Shown here piece after piece: positions 43,707-52,491 of a stretch of DNA of 64,000 nt (positions are counted from its first letter, which is position 1; each line of letters opens with the position of its first letter). The stretch covers positions 1 to 64,000 of the forward strand of contig JAGCUI010000013.1 in NCBI GenBank assembly GCA_017962965.1, in the 5' to 3' direction. The notes beneath the pieces were generated by a model that made no database searches, was not told where the DNA came from, and was given only the letters and a program-made list of their open reading frames with translations. Source of the stretch: Treponema sp. Lineage in GTDB: Bacteria; Spirochaetota; Spirochaetia; Treponematales; Treponemataceae. Both the position numbers and the translations under genes were made by a program.

Positions 43707-45851
43707 ATGAGCATAATCAGTGTTTCACAGTTAAAGTATATTTACCCTGGAACTAATAATCCTGCCGTAGATGGTGTTTCTTTTGAAATAAACGAAGGAG
43801 ATTACTGTGCAATTGTTGGCGCTAACGGAAGCGGTAAAAGTACAGTTGCAAGATTAATCTGTAATCTTCTTTCTCCGTCGGAAGGCAGGATTTCTATTTC
43901 AAAGGATATTTCCATTGGAATGGTTTTTCAGTCTCCAAAGGATCAGATTGTAAGCGGCATTGTTTCCCGCGATACAGCCTTTGGCCCTCAGAATCTAAAA
44001 CTTCCTAAAAGTGAAATCGAACTCAGAACAATTGAATGCCTTAATATAGTAGATCTTTTACAAAAGGCTAATTATTCATCCATGGCTTTATCCTTGGGGC
44101 AGACACAAAAGCTTGCCTTAAGCGGAATCCTTGCAATATGGCCAAAGGTTATTATTTTAGACGAAGCCGTTGCCATGCTGGACCCTGCCGCAAGAAAAAG
44201 CATTTTTGATTTTTTAAAATACTGGAACCGTCACGGAAATACTGTAATCCACATTACTCACGATATAGACGCAATAAAAGAATCCAAAAGAGTTATAGGT
44301 CTTGAAAAGGGCACGATGTTTTTTGACGGAAAGACAACAGACTTTTTGAATAATAAAAAGCATCTTTTACATATAACAGGCCCTGAGCTTCCTGCAGTAG
44401 ATAAGAAAAAGGCAGCGGCTAAGATAATCAAAAAAGAAACCAGCTTTGCCTTTAAAAATGTTTTTTACTGCTACGATAACGATGATAAATCTTCTGTAAA
44501 AAACGTAAACTTTAAATTAAAAAAAGGCTCTCTTACAGCGCTCACAGGACCTTCGGGGGCAGGTAAGTCAACTATTCTTGAGCTTGCAGCAGGACTTTTA
44601 AAACCTGATTCAGGCGAGGTTACTGGAAGGGATTTTCCTTCTCTTGCTTTACAGAACAGCTCGGATGCAGTATTCGAAACCTTTGCCGCAGATGACGTTG
44701 CCTTTGGTTTAATAAACAAGGGCATTAAGGGAGATGAATTAAAGCTTCGTGTAAAAGCGGCCATGGACAGTGTAAATCTTTCTTTTGATGAATATAAGGA
44801 TAAGCCTGTTTCAAGAATGAGCGGGGGAGAATTACGAAGACTTGCTTTAGCCGGAATTATTGTTCTTGATAAGGATGTAATGCTTTTTGATGAACCAACT
44901 GCGGGATTAGACGGAAAATCAAAATACGATGTAATGAAGCTTTTAAGAAGCCTTGCAGATTCAGGAAAGACAATTTTATACAGTACACATAATCATGCAG
45001 AGGCAGCCTTTGCAGACAGGGAAATTACAATCAAACAGGGTGTAATAGAAAAGGATACTCTCTACGACGCTGATTATTCTGTGGCCCAGGATAAAAATAC
45101 ACTCGATGTACTTGAGCCGCCTCCTGTAATCAACATGCTCAAAAGCTTTAGGCATTCGGCAGTGGCTCTTTCAGGTGCAAAACGCAAGCGTAAGTATCCC
45201 GTTGATTTTATACATCCCTCTTTGCGCTTTATTCTTTTTATGGGTATATTTGTGTGTGCTCTGGCATTTAAATCCTTTTTGGGCATTGGCACAATGCTCG
45301 CGGTTTCTGTAGTATATTCACTTTTGTGCGGCTTTAGCTTAAAAAAATATGCAAAAAACTGTATTAAGGTTTTACCGTATTTATTAATCATTGCGGTGTT
45401 CCAGCTGATTTTCCATCCTGCTGTTCCGGGCGAGGTTGAATATATAAACTGGGGCTGGTTTGTTTTAACTCCATCAAAGCTTTTGTTCAGTCTTGCAACC
45501 TTATTAAGAACCTGGGCTGCTTTGGGATGCATCAGCGCCTTCTTTGTTTCTACACCCGAGTATGATTTTATAGAAGGTTTACGTGTAATTTTAAAACCTT
45601 TTGAATTGATAAAAATCCCTGTAAGATATTTTGTGGTAATTTTAGAAATTATTTTCCGCTTTATTCCTATTTTAGTGGACGAGGCTGGAGTAATTGTAAA
45701 GACACAGATTCTTCGCGGGGCTATGAGAAAAACTAAGGGAAAGCTTTCGAGAATCAAGGCCTTTATGCCGTTAATTGTTCCGCTTGTAATTCAGACTATT
45801 AAAAAGGCAGAAGCTTTGTCGGATGCTATAATTATCAGGTGTTTCAGATGA
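43707..45851 (+). CDS. ECF transporter energy module fused as EcfA-EcfA'-EcfT
   Basis: This 714-aa protein joins the whole energy-coupling module. ABC domain 1 (~1-230) has Walker A GANGSGKST at 38-46, a changed signature LSLGQ and Walker B IILDEAVAMLD. ABC domain 2 (~245-470) has GPSGAGKST, the signature MSGGELRRLA and MLFDEPTAGLD. The last ~220 residues form an EcfT-like membrane protein with four to five helices and the coupling motifs TQILRGAM and AIIIRCFR. It powers uptake of a vitamin or metal by an unlinked substrate-binding S component. EcfA, EcfA' and EcfT are normally separate proteins. The Nudix gene overlaps its stop by four bases. Confidence 0.9.
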   Translation: MSIISVSQLKYIYPGTNNPAVDGVSFEINEGDYCAIVGANGSGKSTVARLICNLLSPSEGRISISKDISIGMVFQSPKDQIVSGIVSRDTAFGPQNLKLPKSEIELRTIECLNIVDLLQKANYSSMALSLGQTQKLALSGILAIWPKVIILDEAVAMLDPAARKSIFDFLKYWNRHGNTVIHITHDIDAIKESKRVIGLEKGTMFFDGKTTDFLNNKKHLLHITGPELPAVDKKKAAAKIIKKETSFAFKNVFYCYDNDDKSSVKNVNFKLKKGSLTALTGPSGAGKSTILELAAGLLKPDSGEVTGRDFPSLALQNSSDAVFETFAADDVAFGLINKGIKGDELKLRVKAAMDSVNLSFDEYKDKPVSRMSGGELRRLALAGIIVLDKDVMLFDEPTAGLDGKSKYDVMKLLRSLADSGKTILYSTHNHAEAAFADREITIKQGVIEKDTLYDADYSVAQDKNTLDVLEPPPVINMLKSFRHSAVALSGAKRKRKYPVDFIHPSLRFILFMGIFVCALAFKSFLGIGTMLAVSVVYSLLCGFSLKKYAKNCIKVLPYLLIIAVFQLIFHPAVPGEVEYINWGWFVLTPSKLLFSLATLLRTWAALGCISAFFVSTPEYDFIEGLRVILKPFELIKIPVRYFVVILEIIFRFIPILVDEAGVIVKTQILRGAMRKTKGKLSRIKAFMPLIVPLVIQTIKKAEALSDAIIIRCFR

Positions 45852-46390
45852 AAAATGATTTTAATATGTGCCCCATGTGCGCAAGTAAAAAGATTGAATG
45901 CAGGGAAAATAAAAAATGGGTTTGTCCCGACTGCGGTTTTGATCTTTACTGCAATGTGGCTTCTGCCGTTGGCGCTTTAATTTATGATGATGAAAAAAAC
46001 GTTCTTTTTGAAGTAAGGGCAAAGGATCCTGCAAAAGGAAGGCTTGCAATTCCGGGCGGCTTTGTAAATTTTGACGAAAGGGCAGAGGAAGCTGTAATTC
46101 GTGAGTGCCGTGAAGAAATTGGTGTGGAAGTCCAGAATCCAGAGTTTCTTTGCACCTACCCGAATACTTACCTTTATAAAAACATTGAGTACAAAACCTG
46201 CGACATATTTTTTACCGTAAAATTAAAGGGCAGCATGAGCGACTTTATTAAAAAGCTTAGTGCCGAAAAGAGCGAGGTTGTTTCTTTTGAGTGTCATAAG
46301 GTAACTTGTAATAGCGATATAGAAAGGTTACCGCTTGCTTTTGAAAGTACGGTTAATACTTTGAAAAAATGGATTGGAGTGGAAGGATGA
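45848..46390 (+). CDS. Nudix hydrolase with N-terminal zinc ribbon (NudC-like)
   Basis: The 180-aa protein has a zinc-ribbon at the start (CPMC ... CPDC) and a Nudix box GGFVNFDERAEEAVIRECREEIG, that is G-x5-E-x7-REUxEExG, which binds Mg2+ for hydrolysis of nucleoside diphosphate derivatives. The ribbon plus Nudix order recalls NADH pyrophosphatase NudC, but it lacks the SQPWPFPxS motif. The substrate is unknown. The ATG overlaps the ecf stop (ATGA); an in-frame GTG at 45839 is less likely. The stop likewise overlaps the next gene. Confidence 0.88.
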   Translation: MKNDFNMCPMCASKKIECRENKKWVCPDCGFDLYCNVASAVGALIYDDEKNVLFEVRAKDPAKGRLAIPGGFVNFDERAEEAVIRECREEIGVEVQNPEFLCTYPNTYLYKNIEYKTCDIFFTVKLKGSMSDFIKKLSAEKSEVVSFECHKVTCNSDIERLPLAFESTVNTLKKWIGVEG

Positions 46391-46896
46391 ATGTAAAGTT
46401 AATTTATTTAATTGCGTCGTATGTGGCGATGGCGGGAATTTTTTTGAGCATTCCGTTCAGGCGCAAGGCTGTGCGCGCGGCGGCGGGCGACCAACTTTTT
46501 AGCCTTGCGCGCAACAACGTTACAAAAACAGTCCTCATCAATCTGCTGGCAGCTTTTTTAGTTTACACAGTCTACAGGCTTGATTACAATCTTTTTGTAA
46601 GTGCCGTGCTTTGTGGCGCTGCTATTGCCGGAAGCTTTATAATCACAAAAGACGGCGGTATTTCCAATATGGACGGCGTATATAAAAATGCCATCATCTG
46701 TAACGGCCTTGTTTTACCTTATGAACAGATAGAAGACTTTCCGGTTTTTAAGCTTTCCAAAGAAGACCAGGCTCTGTACGCCAAAAACGCCCTCATAATA
46801 ACAACCAAAAAGAAAACCAAGCACGAGCTTATTTTTAAAGACGAAGAAACCTGCAGTAAGGTTGTAGAATTATTCAAAGAGATGAAGATTTTGTAA
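46387..46896 (+). CDS. membrane protein with PH-like cytoplasmic tail, unknown
   Basis: The 169-aa protein has about three membrane helices (IYLIASYVAMAGIFLSIPF, then TVLINLLAAFLVYTVY, then FVSAVLCGAAIAGSFII). The soluble C-terminal ~75 residues form a beta-rich domain (GVYKNAIICNGLVLPYEQIE, ending VELFKEMKIL) that resembles small PH-like folds. No enzyme motif is visible. The start overlaps the Nudix stop by four bases, so ecf, Nudix and this gene form a translationally coupled unit. Function unknown. Confidence 0.65.
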   Translation: MNVKLIYLIASYVAMAGIFLSIPFRRKAVRAAAGDQLFSLARNNVTKTVLINLLAAFLVYTVYRLDYNLFVSAVLCGAAIAGSFIITKDGGISNMDGVYKNAIICNGLVLPYEQIEDFPVFKLSKEDQALYAKNALIITTKKKTKHELIFKDEETCSKVVELFKEMKIL

Positions 46897-46906
46897 ATGG
46901 ATTACC

Positions 46907-46927
46907 GCGCTGCGCAAGCGCTTTTTT
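46907..46927 (+). terminator. intrinsic terminator after the ecf-Nudix unit
   Basis: GCGCT (46907-46911) pairs with AGCGC (46917-46921) around GCGCA, followed by six T. It begins 11 bases after the stop of the membrane protein gene. Confidence 0.75.
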
Positions 46928-46945
46928 AAATGACAGGTTAAAACA

Positions 46946-46973
46946 GAAAGGGACTTTGTACAAAGTCCCTTTC
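46946..46973. repeat. 28-bp perfect palindrome
   Basis: GAAAGGGACTTTGT joined to its exact reverse complement forms an uninterrupted palindrome with centre TGTACA. It has no T-run. It may act as a bidirectional terminator stem between the plus-strand operon and minus-strand tRNA-Cys, or bind a dimeric protein. Confidence 0.6.
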
Positions 46974-47020
46974 CTATATGTAAACATCCCGGAGCTTTGC
47001 TACAACGGAATGGAAACAAA

Positions 47021-47044
47021 AAAAAGCAACCGAAGTTGCTTTTT
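47021..47044 (-). terminator. tRNA-Cys terminator
   Basis: A perfect 10-bp stem (AAAAAGCAAC and its complement) around a CGAA/TTCG tetraloop starts nine bases after the 3' end of tRNA-Cys on the minus strand, ending in a T-run. Confidence 0.9.
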
Positions 47045-47052
47045 CTTGTAAG

Positions 47053-47124
47053 AGGTGTGGATAGGAGTTGAACCTACCAATAGCGGTTTTGCAGACCGAT
47101 CCCTTACCGCTTGGGTACCACACC
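47053..47124 (-). tRNA. tRNA-Cys (anticodon GCA)
   Basis: Read on the minus strand, the 7-bp acceptor stem GGTGTGG pairs with CCACACC. The D-arm holds CCAAGCGGTAAGGG, the anticodon loop is CTGCAAA with anticodon GCA, and the T-arm holds GGTTCAACTCC. The discriminator is T, as required for cysteinyl-tRNA synthetase. The CCA end is not encoded. Length is 72 bases. It has its own promoter and terminator and is the only tRNA seen. Confidence 0.97.
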
Positions 47125-47140
47125 AAAAAGTTGTATTGGT

Positions 47141-47170
47141 AATATAATATGAAACTAAAGGTTTTGTCAA
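47141..47170 (-). promoter_or_regulatory. tRNA-Cys promoter
   Basis: On the minus strand, TTGACA (plus coordinates 47165-47170) and TATATT (47141-47146) are separated by 18 bp (17 if TTATAT is used), about 17 bases upstream of the tRNA 5' end. Confidence 0.8.
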
Positions 47171-47288
47171 TGCTTTTAAGACTCTGGCCCTTCAATTATT
47201 CTTGTATAATCGTTTAAGTTGCTGTATCATTTTAATCATATTTTCATCAGAAAATTTATACACTTAAAAAAAAGAGGAAAATCTAACT

Positions 47289-48785
47289 ATGAAATTCTTA
47301 GATGTTCTTAATCAGATTGACAGCGTTGTTTGGGGTGTTCCAACAATGGTTCTTATTCTGATCACTGGATTGATTCTTACAATTCGTTGTCGTGGTATCC
47401 AGTTTACAAAACTTGGTCGTGCATTCAAGCAGATTTTTAAGAAGAATGATGCACAGGGTGAACTTTCTGGCTTTTCTGCATTGTGTACAGCTCTTTCTGC
47501 TACAATCGGTACAGGTAACATTGTCGGTGTAGCAACTGCTATTTTAGGTGGTGGTCCTGGAGCTCTTTTCTGGATGTGGATTGCCGCTATTCTTGGAACT
47601 GCAACAAAATATGCAGAATGTATGCTTGCCATTAAATACCGTGAAGTAAAACCAGACGGACATATTCTTGGTGGACCTTTCTATACAATCGAAAAGGGTA
47701 TGAAGGAAAAAACAGGCTTTAGCTGGAAATGGCTTGCTATTCTTTTTGCAATCTTTGGTGCTCTTGCCGGTCTTCTTGGTATTGGTACAATGACACAGAT
47801 TAATGGTATTACAGATGCAGTTAATGGTGTATTCGATCCAAACAGTGCAAACATTGCATTTACTCTTGGAGAAAGATCATATACATGGGCAACAGTAATT
47901 TCTGGTGCAATTGTAACAATCTTTGCTGCTCTCGTAATCATTGGTGGTCTTAAACGTATTTCTAAGGTTGCAGAAAAAGTTGTTCCTACAATGGCTATTG
48001 TTTACGTTTTCCTTGGAGTTTCAGTACTCATTATGAATGCTACAAAGATTCCTGCAGCATTTGCTTTAATCTTTAAGTCAGCATTCGGTGCTTCTGCAGT
48101 AACAGCAGGTATTGCCGGATATGTAGTTAAGATGATTCTTGATTCAATGCGTAAGGGTATTGCAAGAGGTATCTTCTCTAACGAAGCTGGTCTTGGTTCT
48201 GCTCCAATCGCTGCAGCTCCAGTACAGACAGAAGAACCTGTAGAACAGGGTCTTGTAAACATGACAGGTACAGTAATCGATACACTCATCATCTGTACTA
48301 TGACAGGTCTTGCAATCGTTCTCGCTTTCTTTGGAGACATCCTTGCTCCAGGCGGATTAGTTTATGAAATGAAAGACGGTGCTCTTACTCTTGTAAGCAA
48401 CTGGAATGCCGGACTCGAAGGTTCACAGCTTACTGCTGCTGCATTCTCAAGAGTATTAGGTGGAGACCACAAATCAGTTCAGTTCCTTCTTATGCTTTGT
48501 CTTGCTTTCTTTGCATTCACAACAATTCTTGGTTGGGATTACTACTCAGAAAAATGTCTTGAATATATTTCAAACGGAAAAATGAAATTTGTAATGGCTT
48601 ACAGAATTCTTTATATTCTTGCTGTAGCAATTGGTCCTTACTTTGCAGTTGAAGAAGTATTCCAGATTGCAGATATTACAAACGGATTGATGGCCATTCC
48701 AAACTGTATTTCGTTGATTGTACTTTCGGGCGTTGTTGCTAAAGAAACAAAGAAATATTTTGAAAAATATCCAACATTAGGTTAG
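47289..48785 (+). CDS. sodium:alanine/glycine symporter (AGCS family)
   Basis: The 498-aa protein has about eleven membrane helices and the AGCS signatures: ALSATIGTGNIVGVATAI near residue 70, GGPGALFWMWIAAILG, and SNEAGLGSAPIAAA near 300. It imports alanine or glycine with Na+. It is well conserved along its full length and of usual family size. AGAGGAAA lies 10 bases upstream of the ATG. No glycine riboswitch was seen in the 160-bp leader. argC follows after 15 bp, so the two may share a transcript. Confidence 0.94.
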   Translation: MKFLDVLNQIDSVVWGVPTMVLILITGLILTIRCRGIQFTKLGRAFKQIFKKNDAQGELSGFSALCTALSATIGTGNIVGVATAILGGGPGALFWMWIAAILGTATKYAECMLAIKYREVKPDGHILGGPFYTIEKGMKEKTGFSWKWLAILFAIFGALAGLLGIGTMTQINGITDAVNGVFDPNSANIAFTLGERSYTWATVISGAIVTIFAALVIIGGLKRISKVAEKVVPTMAIVYVFLGVSVLIMNATKIPAAFALIFKSAFGASAVTAGIAGYVVKMILDSMRKGIARGIFSNEAGLGSAPIAAAPVQTEEPVEQGLVNMTGTVIDTLIICTMTGLAIVLAFFGDILAPGGLVYEMKDGALTLVSNWNAGLEGSQLTAAAFSRVLGGDHKSVQFLLMLCLAFFAFTTILGWDYYSEKCLEYISNGKMKFVMAYRILYILAVAIGPYFAVEEVFQIADITNGLMAIPNCISLIVLSGVVAKETKKYFEKYPTLG

Positions 48786-48800
48786 TAAAGCAGGAAGATT

Positions 48801-49745
48801 ATGAGTTACAAAGTTTTTATTGACGGAAAGGAAGGCACAACAGGCCTCAAGATTTTTGAACGTTTTGAAAAACGCAATGATATTGAGTTAATCACTATTG
48901 ATGAAGATAAGAGAAAGGACCCTGTAGAAAAGGCAAAGCTTATTAATGCTTCTGATTTTACATTCCTTTGTCTGCCTGATGCCGCTGCAATTGAATCTGC
49001 TGCTTTGTGTACAAATCCAAACACAAAGATTATTGACGCATCTACAGCACACCGTGTAAACCCTGAATGGGCATACGGTTTTCCTGAGCTCGATAAAAGC
49101 TTTAGAGACAAAATAACTTCTTCTCACAGGGTAGCAGTTCCGGGCTGTTATGCTTCGGGTACAATTGCTATCCTCTATCCTCTTGTTAAAAGCGGAATTA
49201 TGCCTAAGGATTATCCTGTTCTTGTACATGCCGTTAGCGGTTACTCAGGAGCAGGTAAAAAGGCAATTGCTCAGTACGAGGATCCTCAGAGAGATAATTC
49301 TTTAAAATCTCCTCGTCTTTATGCCCTTACACAGATGCACAAGCATCTTCCCGAAATGAAGATAATTTCAGGTCTTGATTTTGAACCTATTTTTACTCCA
49401 TATATCTGCGATTATTTTCAGGGAATGACTGTAACTGTGGGACTTCATACACGCATGCTTGGTAAAAAGGTTACTGCAAAGGATGTATGGGAAATGTTTT
49501 CAAAGCATTATGACGGCTGCCGTTTTGTTAGTGTTGCAGGCTTTATGGGAGAAGGCGTTCTTACAGAACCATTTATTCCTTCAAATACACTTGCAGGCAC
49601 AAACAATATGGAAATCTTTGTTTATGGAAACGACGACCGTATTGTAATCACCACTCGTTTTGATAACCTTGGAAAGGGTGCAAGCGGGGCAGCAGTACAG
49701 TGCATGAACATAATGATGGGAATTGACGAAGGAACCAGCCTTTAA
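48801..49745 (+). CDS. argC: N-acetyl-gamma-glutamyl-phosphate reductase (short type)
   Basis: The 314-aa protein begins with KVFIDGKEGTTGLKIFERF, has the NADPH-binding fold, catalytic Cys in VAVPGCYASG and AVSGYSGAGKKAI. It reduces N-acetylglutamyl phosphate in arginine synthesis. The length of ~310 aa and the GKEGTTGL motif mark the shorter subgroup. No other arg gene is near. AGGAAG precedes the ATG. Confidence 0.94.
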   Translation: MSYKVFIDGKEGTTGLKIFERFEKRNDIELITIDEDKRKDPVEKAKLINASDFTFLCLPDAAAIESAALCTNPNTKIIDASTAHRVNPEWAYGFPELDKSFRDKITSSHRVAVPGCYASGTIAILYPLVKSGIMPKDYPVLVHAVSGYSGAGKKAIAQYEDPQRDNSLKSPRLYALTQMHKHLPEMKIISGLDFEPIFTPYICDYFQGMTVTVGLHTRMLGKKVTAKDVWEMFSKHYDGCRFVSVAGFMGEGVLTEPFIPSNTLAGTNNMEIFVYGNDDRIVITTRFDNLGKGASGAAVQCMNIMMGIDEGTSL

Positions 49746-49855
49746 TCAATAATTTAAGGATTCAGATATCTATTCACACAGGATGATTTTAACTAAAGAA
49801 ACATTGATTTTTATCCGATACTATAAAAAGGAAAGTATTCTTCAGGGAGATAGAC

Positions 49856-50872
49856 GTGGATAAGTCTGAATTTACAAATATATTATTGAACGTTCCAAAA
49901 GCAGAACTACATATTCACCTCGAAGCAGTAATCACTCTTTCATCTGTTAAAAAATTGTATAAAAAATGCAATGGCGCAGAAATGACAAAAGAGGATCAGA
50001 AGGCGCTTTTTGCCTATGATGATTTGAACGGGTTTATTAAATCCTTCTTAAAGGTTCAGGAATTATTTACTGTAGAAGACGATTTTAACCTTGTTTTTGA
50101 TGATCTTAAAAAATATCTTGTAGAAAATAAGATTAATTACTGCGAAGTATTCTTTGCTCCAACTGCTTTCCTCAAAAAAGGTTTCAGCTATGAAAAAATG
50201 GTAGAAATCTTCCACAAAAAAATTACAGAAATCAAAGAAAAAGAAAATATCGGCATCAAGCTTTTAATGGATGTTTCAAGAACATTCGGCTGCGAAAATG
50301 CCATGAATAATTATAAGCTTTTAAAAGAATATCCTTGCGAAGATATTATTGGTATAGGTCTTGGCGGGGCAGAACAGAAAGGTCCTGCAAAAGACTTTGC
50401 TCCAGTTTTTGAGCTTGCAATTAAAGAAGGATATAAGGCTGTAGCACATGCGGGAGAAGACGTGGGTCCTGAATCAATCTGGGATGCAATCAACGCTCTT
50501 CATGCACAGAGAATCGGACACGGAACTACAGCTATCCAGGATGAAAAACTCATGCAGAATCTTGTGGACACTCAGCTTCCTATAGAAATCTGTATTACAA
50601 GTAACACCTTTACAAAGGCAGTTGTAAAAGAAGCAAAGGATCATCCTGTAAGAACTTACTACGACAAGGGTATGCTCTTAACTATAAACACAGACGATCC
50701 TGTTTTCTTTAAAACAACCTTAATCGACGAATTCTGGATTTGTTATAAAGAATTAAACTTTACTCTCGAAGAAATCAAACAGCTTGTTAAAAACGGCTTT
50801 AATGCTTCATTCCTTTCGGACAAAGAAAAGAAGGACTGGTGCAAAGAAGTTGACGAAAAATTTCAGTTTTAA
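49856..50872 (+). CDS. adenosine deaminase-family protein (GTG start)
   Basis: The 338-aa amidohydrolase has the metal and catalytic motifs in order: AELHIHLE (His19, His21), LGGAEQKGPA, HAGEDVGPESI, IGHGTTAIQD and NTDDPVFF. It deaminates adenosine or a related purine nucleoside in salvage. HIHLE instead of HLHLDGS resembles the adenine and aminodeoxyfutalosine deaminase branch, so the exact substrate is open. The start is GTG, supported by AGGGAG six bases upstream; no other start is near. A methyltransferase gene follows after 12 bp. Confidence 0.88.
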   Translation: MDKSEFTNILLNVPKAELHIHLEAVITLSSVKKLYKKCNGAEMTKEDQKALFAYDDLNGFIKSFLKVQELFTVEDDFNLVFDDLKKYLVENKINYCEVFFAPTAFLKKGFSYEKMVEIFHKKITEIKEKENIGIKLLMDVSRTFGCENAMNNYKLLKEYPCEDIIGIGLGGAEQKGPAKDFAPVFELAIKEGYKAVAHAGEDVGPESIWDAINALHAQRIGHGTTAIQDEKLMQNLVDTQLPIEICITSNTFTKAVVKEAKDHPVRTYYDKGMLLTINTDDPVFFKTTLIDEFWICYKELNFTLEEIKQLVKNGFNASFLSDKEKKDWCKEVDEKFQF

Positions 50873-50884
50873 TTTTTCCCCGCT

Positions 50885-51679
50885 ATGACAAATATCGAAA
50901 AATACTACAATAAGTTTCACGAAGAGCACAGGCTTAAAACACGCCACGGCATGGTTGAATTTTTAACTTCATATTTTTATATAAACGAATGCATTCAGAA
51001 AGTAAAAGAGCAGACTAAAAAAGAAAATGCAGAAATAAAAATTGCAGATATCGGAGCTGGAACCGGGGCATATTCTAGTGTACTTTGTAAAGAAGGTTAT
51101 GATGTAACTGCAGTTGAGCTTGTAAAACATAATCTTGATATTTTAAGAAGCAGGCACGAAAATATCAAAACGTGGCAGGGAAACGCCATGAATCTTTCTT
51201 TTTTGGACGACCAAACCTTTGATGTTACAATTGTTTTTGGCCCCTTATATCACCTTCACAAAGAAGAAGATAAACTTAAAGCCTTAAACGAAGCCAAAAG
51301 AATTACAAAAAAGGGCGGATTCATCCTTGTTGCCTATGTGATGAACGAATACAGCGTAATTTCTTATTGTTTTAAAGAGCATAAATATAAAGAAGTAGCA
51401 GAAAAAAACGGTTTAAGCCCTGATTTTCATATCATTTCCAAAGAAGATGAGCTTTATGATTATGTAAGACTTAGTGATATAGAAGAATTAAACAAAAAAG
51501 CATGTCTTAACAGGGTAAAAATCATCTCTGCCGACGGTCCTGCAGATTTTATGAGGCGTGAATTAAACGAAATGAGTGATGATGAATTCAAAGCCTTCTG
51601 TGATTTTGTGCTTTTGCTTAGCCAGAGAGCGGACTTAATGGGCGCTTCGAGTCACACTGTAGACATTTTACAGAAATAA
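50885..51679 (+). CDS. SAM-dependent class I methyltransferase
   Basis: The 264-aa protein has motif I IADIGAGTGAYSS (residues ~54-66), the acidic loop TAVELVKHN, motif IV DVTIVFGPLYHLH and post-motif GGFILVAYVMNE. This matches small-molecule methyltransferases of the UbiE/YcgJ type. The substrate is unknown. It lacks a Shine-Dalgarno and starts 12 bases after the deaminase stop, so it is probably translated by coupling. Confidence 0.85.
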   Translation: MTNIEKYYNKFHEEHRLKTRHGMVEFLTSYFYINECIQKVKEQTKKENAEIKIADIGAGTGAYSSVLCKEGYDVTAVELVKHNLDILRSRHENIKTWQGNAMNLSFLDDQTFDVTIVFGPLYHLHKEEDKLKALNEAKRITKKGGFILVAYVMNEYSVISYCFKEHKYKEVAEKNGLSPDFHIISKEDELYDYVRLSDIEELNKKACLNRVKIISADGPADFMRRELNEMSDDEFKAFCDFVLLLSQRADLMGASSHTVDILQK

Positions 51680-51787
51680 CAAATCATTTATAATTTTAAT
51701 AATTACTTATTTTTTCTTAGGAATAATTTAGTTTAATCTTAGTACACTTTCATGCTGGCACAGTCGATGTGATGTATATTAGACTTA

Positions 51788-51807
51788 AGAACTTGAAAAA
51801 CAGTTCT
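51788..51807 (+). other. hairpin in leader of the secreted repeat protein
   Basis: AGAACT pairs with AGTTCT around an eight-base loop, followed by AGTTTTACTTT. It lies 26 bases upstream of the start codon. It could be a weak attenuator or a 5' stabiliser. Confidence 0.35.
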
Positions 51808-51832
51808 AGTTTTACTTTAAGGAGATTAAACT

Positions 51833-52459
51833 ATGAAAAGAACAACTAAAACAGTAATGGCCGTATCATTAATGGCACTCGCATTCTCGACATCACTTTT
51901 TGCAAATAATAATATCAATGCAAATAAGACTACAACAACAACTACAACAGTAACTACTACAACAACTACAACTGTTGTAACAGAAGACGACAACAAAGGT
52001 TCAAATAAAGACAGCCGTATGGATGCAGAACGCAGAAGAAGAGAAGAAATCCGTAGAGCAGAAGAAGCAAAACGCCAGGAAGAACTTAGAAAGGCAGAAG
52101 AAAAACGCCAGGCAGAGCTTAAAAAAGCTGAAGAAAAACGCAAGGCCGAAGAAGCTAAACGCAAAGCAGAAGAAGAAAAAAAGCGTAAGGCCGAAGAAGC
52201 TAAGCGTCAGGCAGAACTTAAAAAGGCCGAAGAAAAAAGAAAGGCTGAACTTAAGAAAGCTGAAGAAAAGAGAAAGGCTGAAGAAGCAAAACGTAAGGCT
52301 GATCAGGCAAAACGCCGCTGCAATCCTTCAAATGTTCGTGTTGTAGAACCAAGAAGAGTCAGCTCAACTTCTACAAACACAAAAGACAAGACTACAGCTG
52401 CATCAACTGCAAAGGTTTCTGTAAGTCTTGCATTACCACAGGTTAAAATTACTTTCTAG
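51833..52459 (+). CDS. secreted protein with Lys/Glu/Ala repeat helix
   Basis: The 208-aa protein has a signal peptide (residues ~1-25, ending SLFANN), a run of Thr (about 20 within 25 residues), a ~100-residue charged helix of KAEEKRKAEEA-type repeats, and a short C-terminal strand-like end (VSVSLALPQVKITF). It resembles the helical part of TolA or bacterial periplasmic spacers. It could bridge inner and outer membranes; this is inference. AAGGAG lies before the ATG. A hairpin is present in the leader at 51788-51807. Confidence 0.75.
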   Translation: MKRTTKTVMAVSLMALAFSTSLFANNNINANKTTTTTTTVTTTTTTTVVTEDDNKGSNKDSRMDAERRRREEIRRAEEAKRQEELRKAEEKRQAELKKAEEKRKAEEAKRKAEEEKKRKAEEAKRQAELKKAEEKRKAELKKAEEKRKAEEAKRKADQAKRRCNPSNVRVVEPRRVSSTSTNTKDKTTAASTAKVSVSLALPQVKITF

Positions 52460-52491
52460 TAATTTTATATATAATCCTTTTTTATAACACT

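Noticed and set aside
45074-45757. 227-aa minus-strand open frame inside the ECF gene
   Set aside because: Antisense shadow; the plus strand encodes the continuous EcfT domain.
47130-47288. glycine riboswitch before the AGCS symporter
   Set aside because: The leader lacks the conserved aptamer words and is mostly the tRNA-Cys promoter and AT-rich DNA.
51757-51775. sigma-54 promoter (TGGCAC) before the repeat-protein gene
   Set aside because: The -12 GC is absent at the required 10-base spacing.
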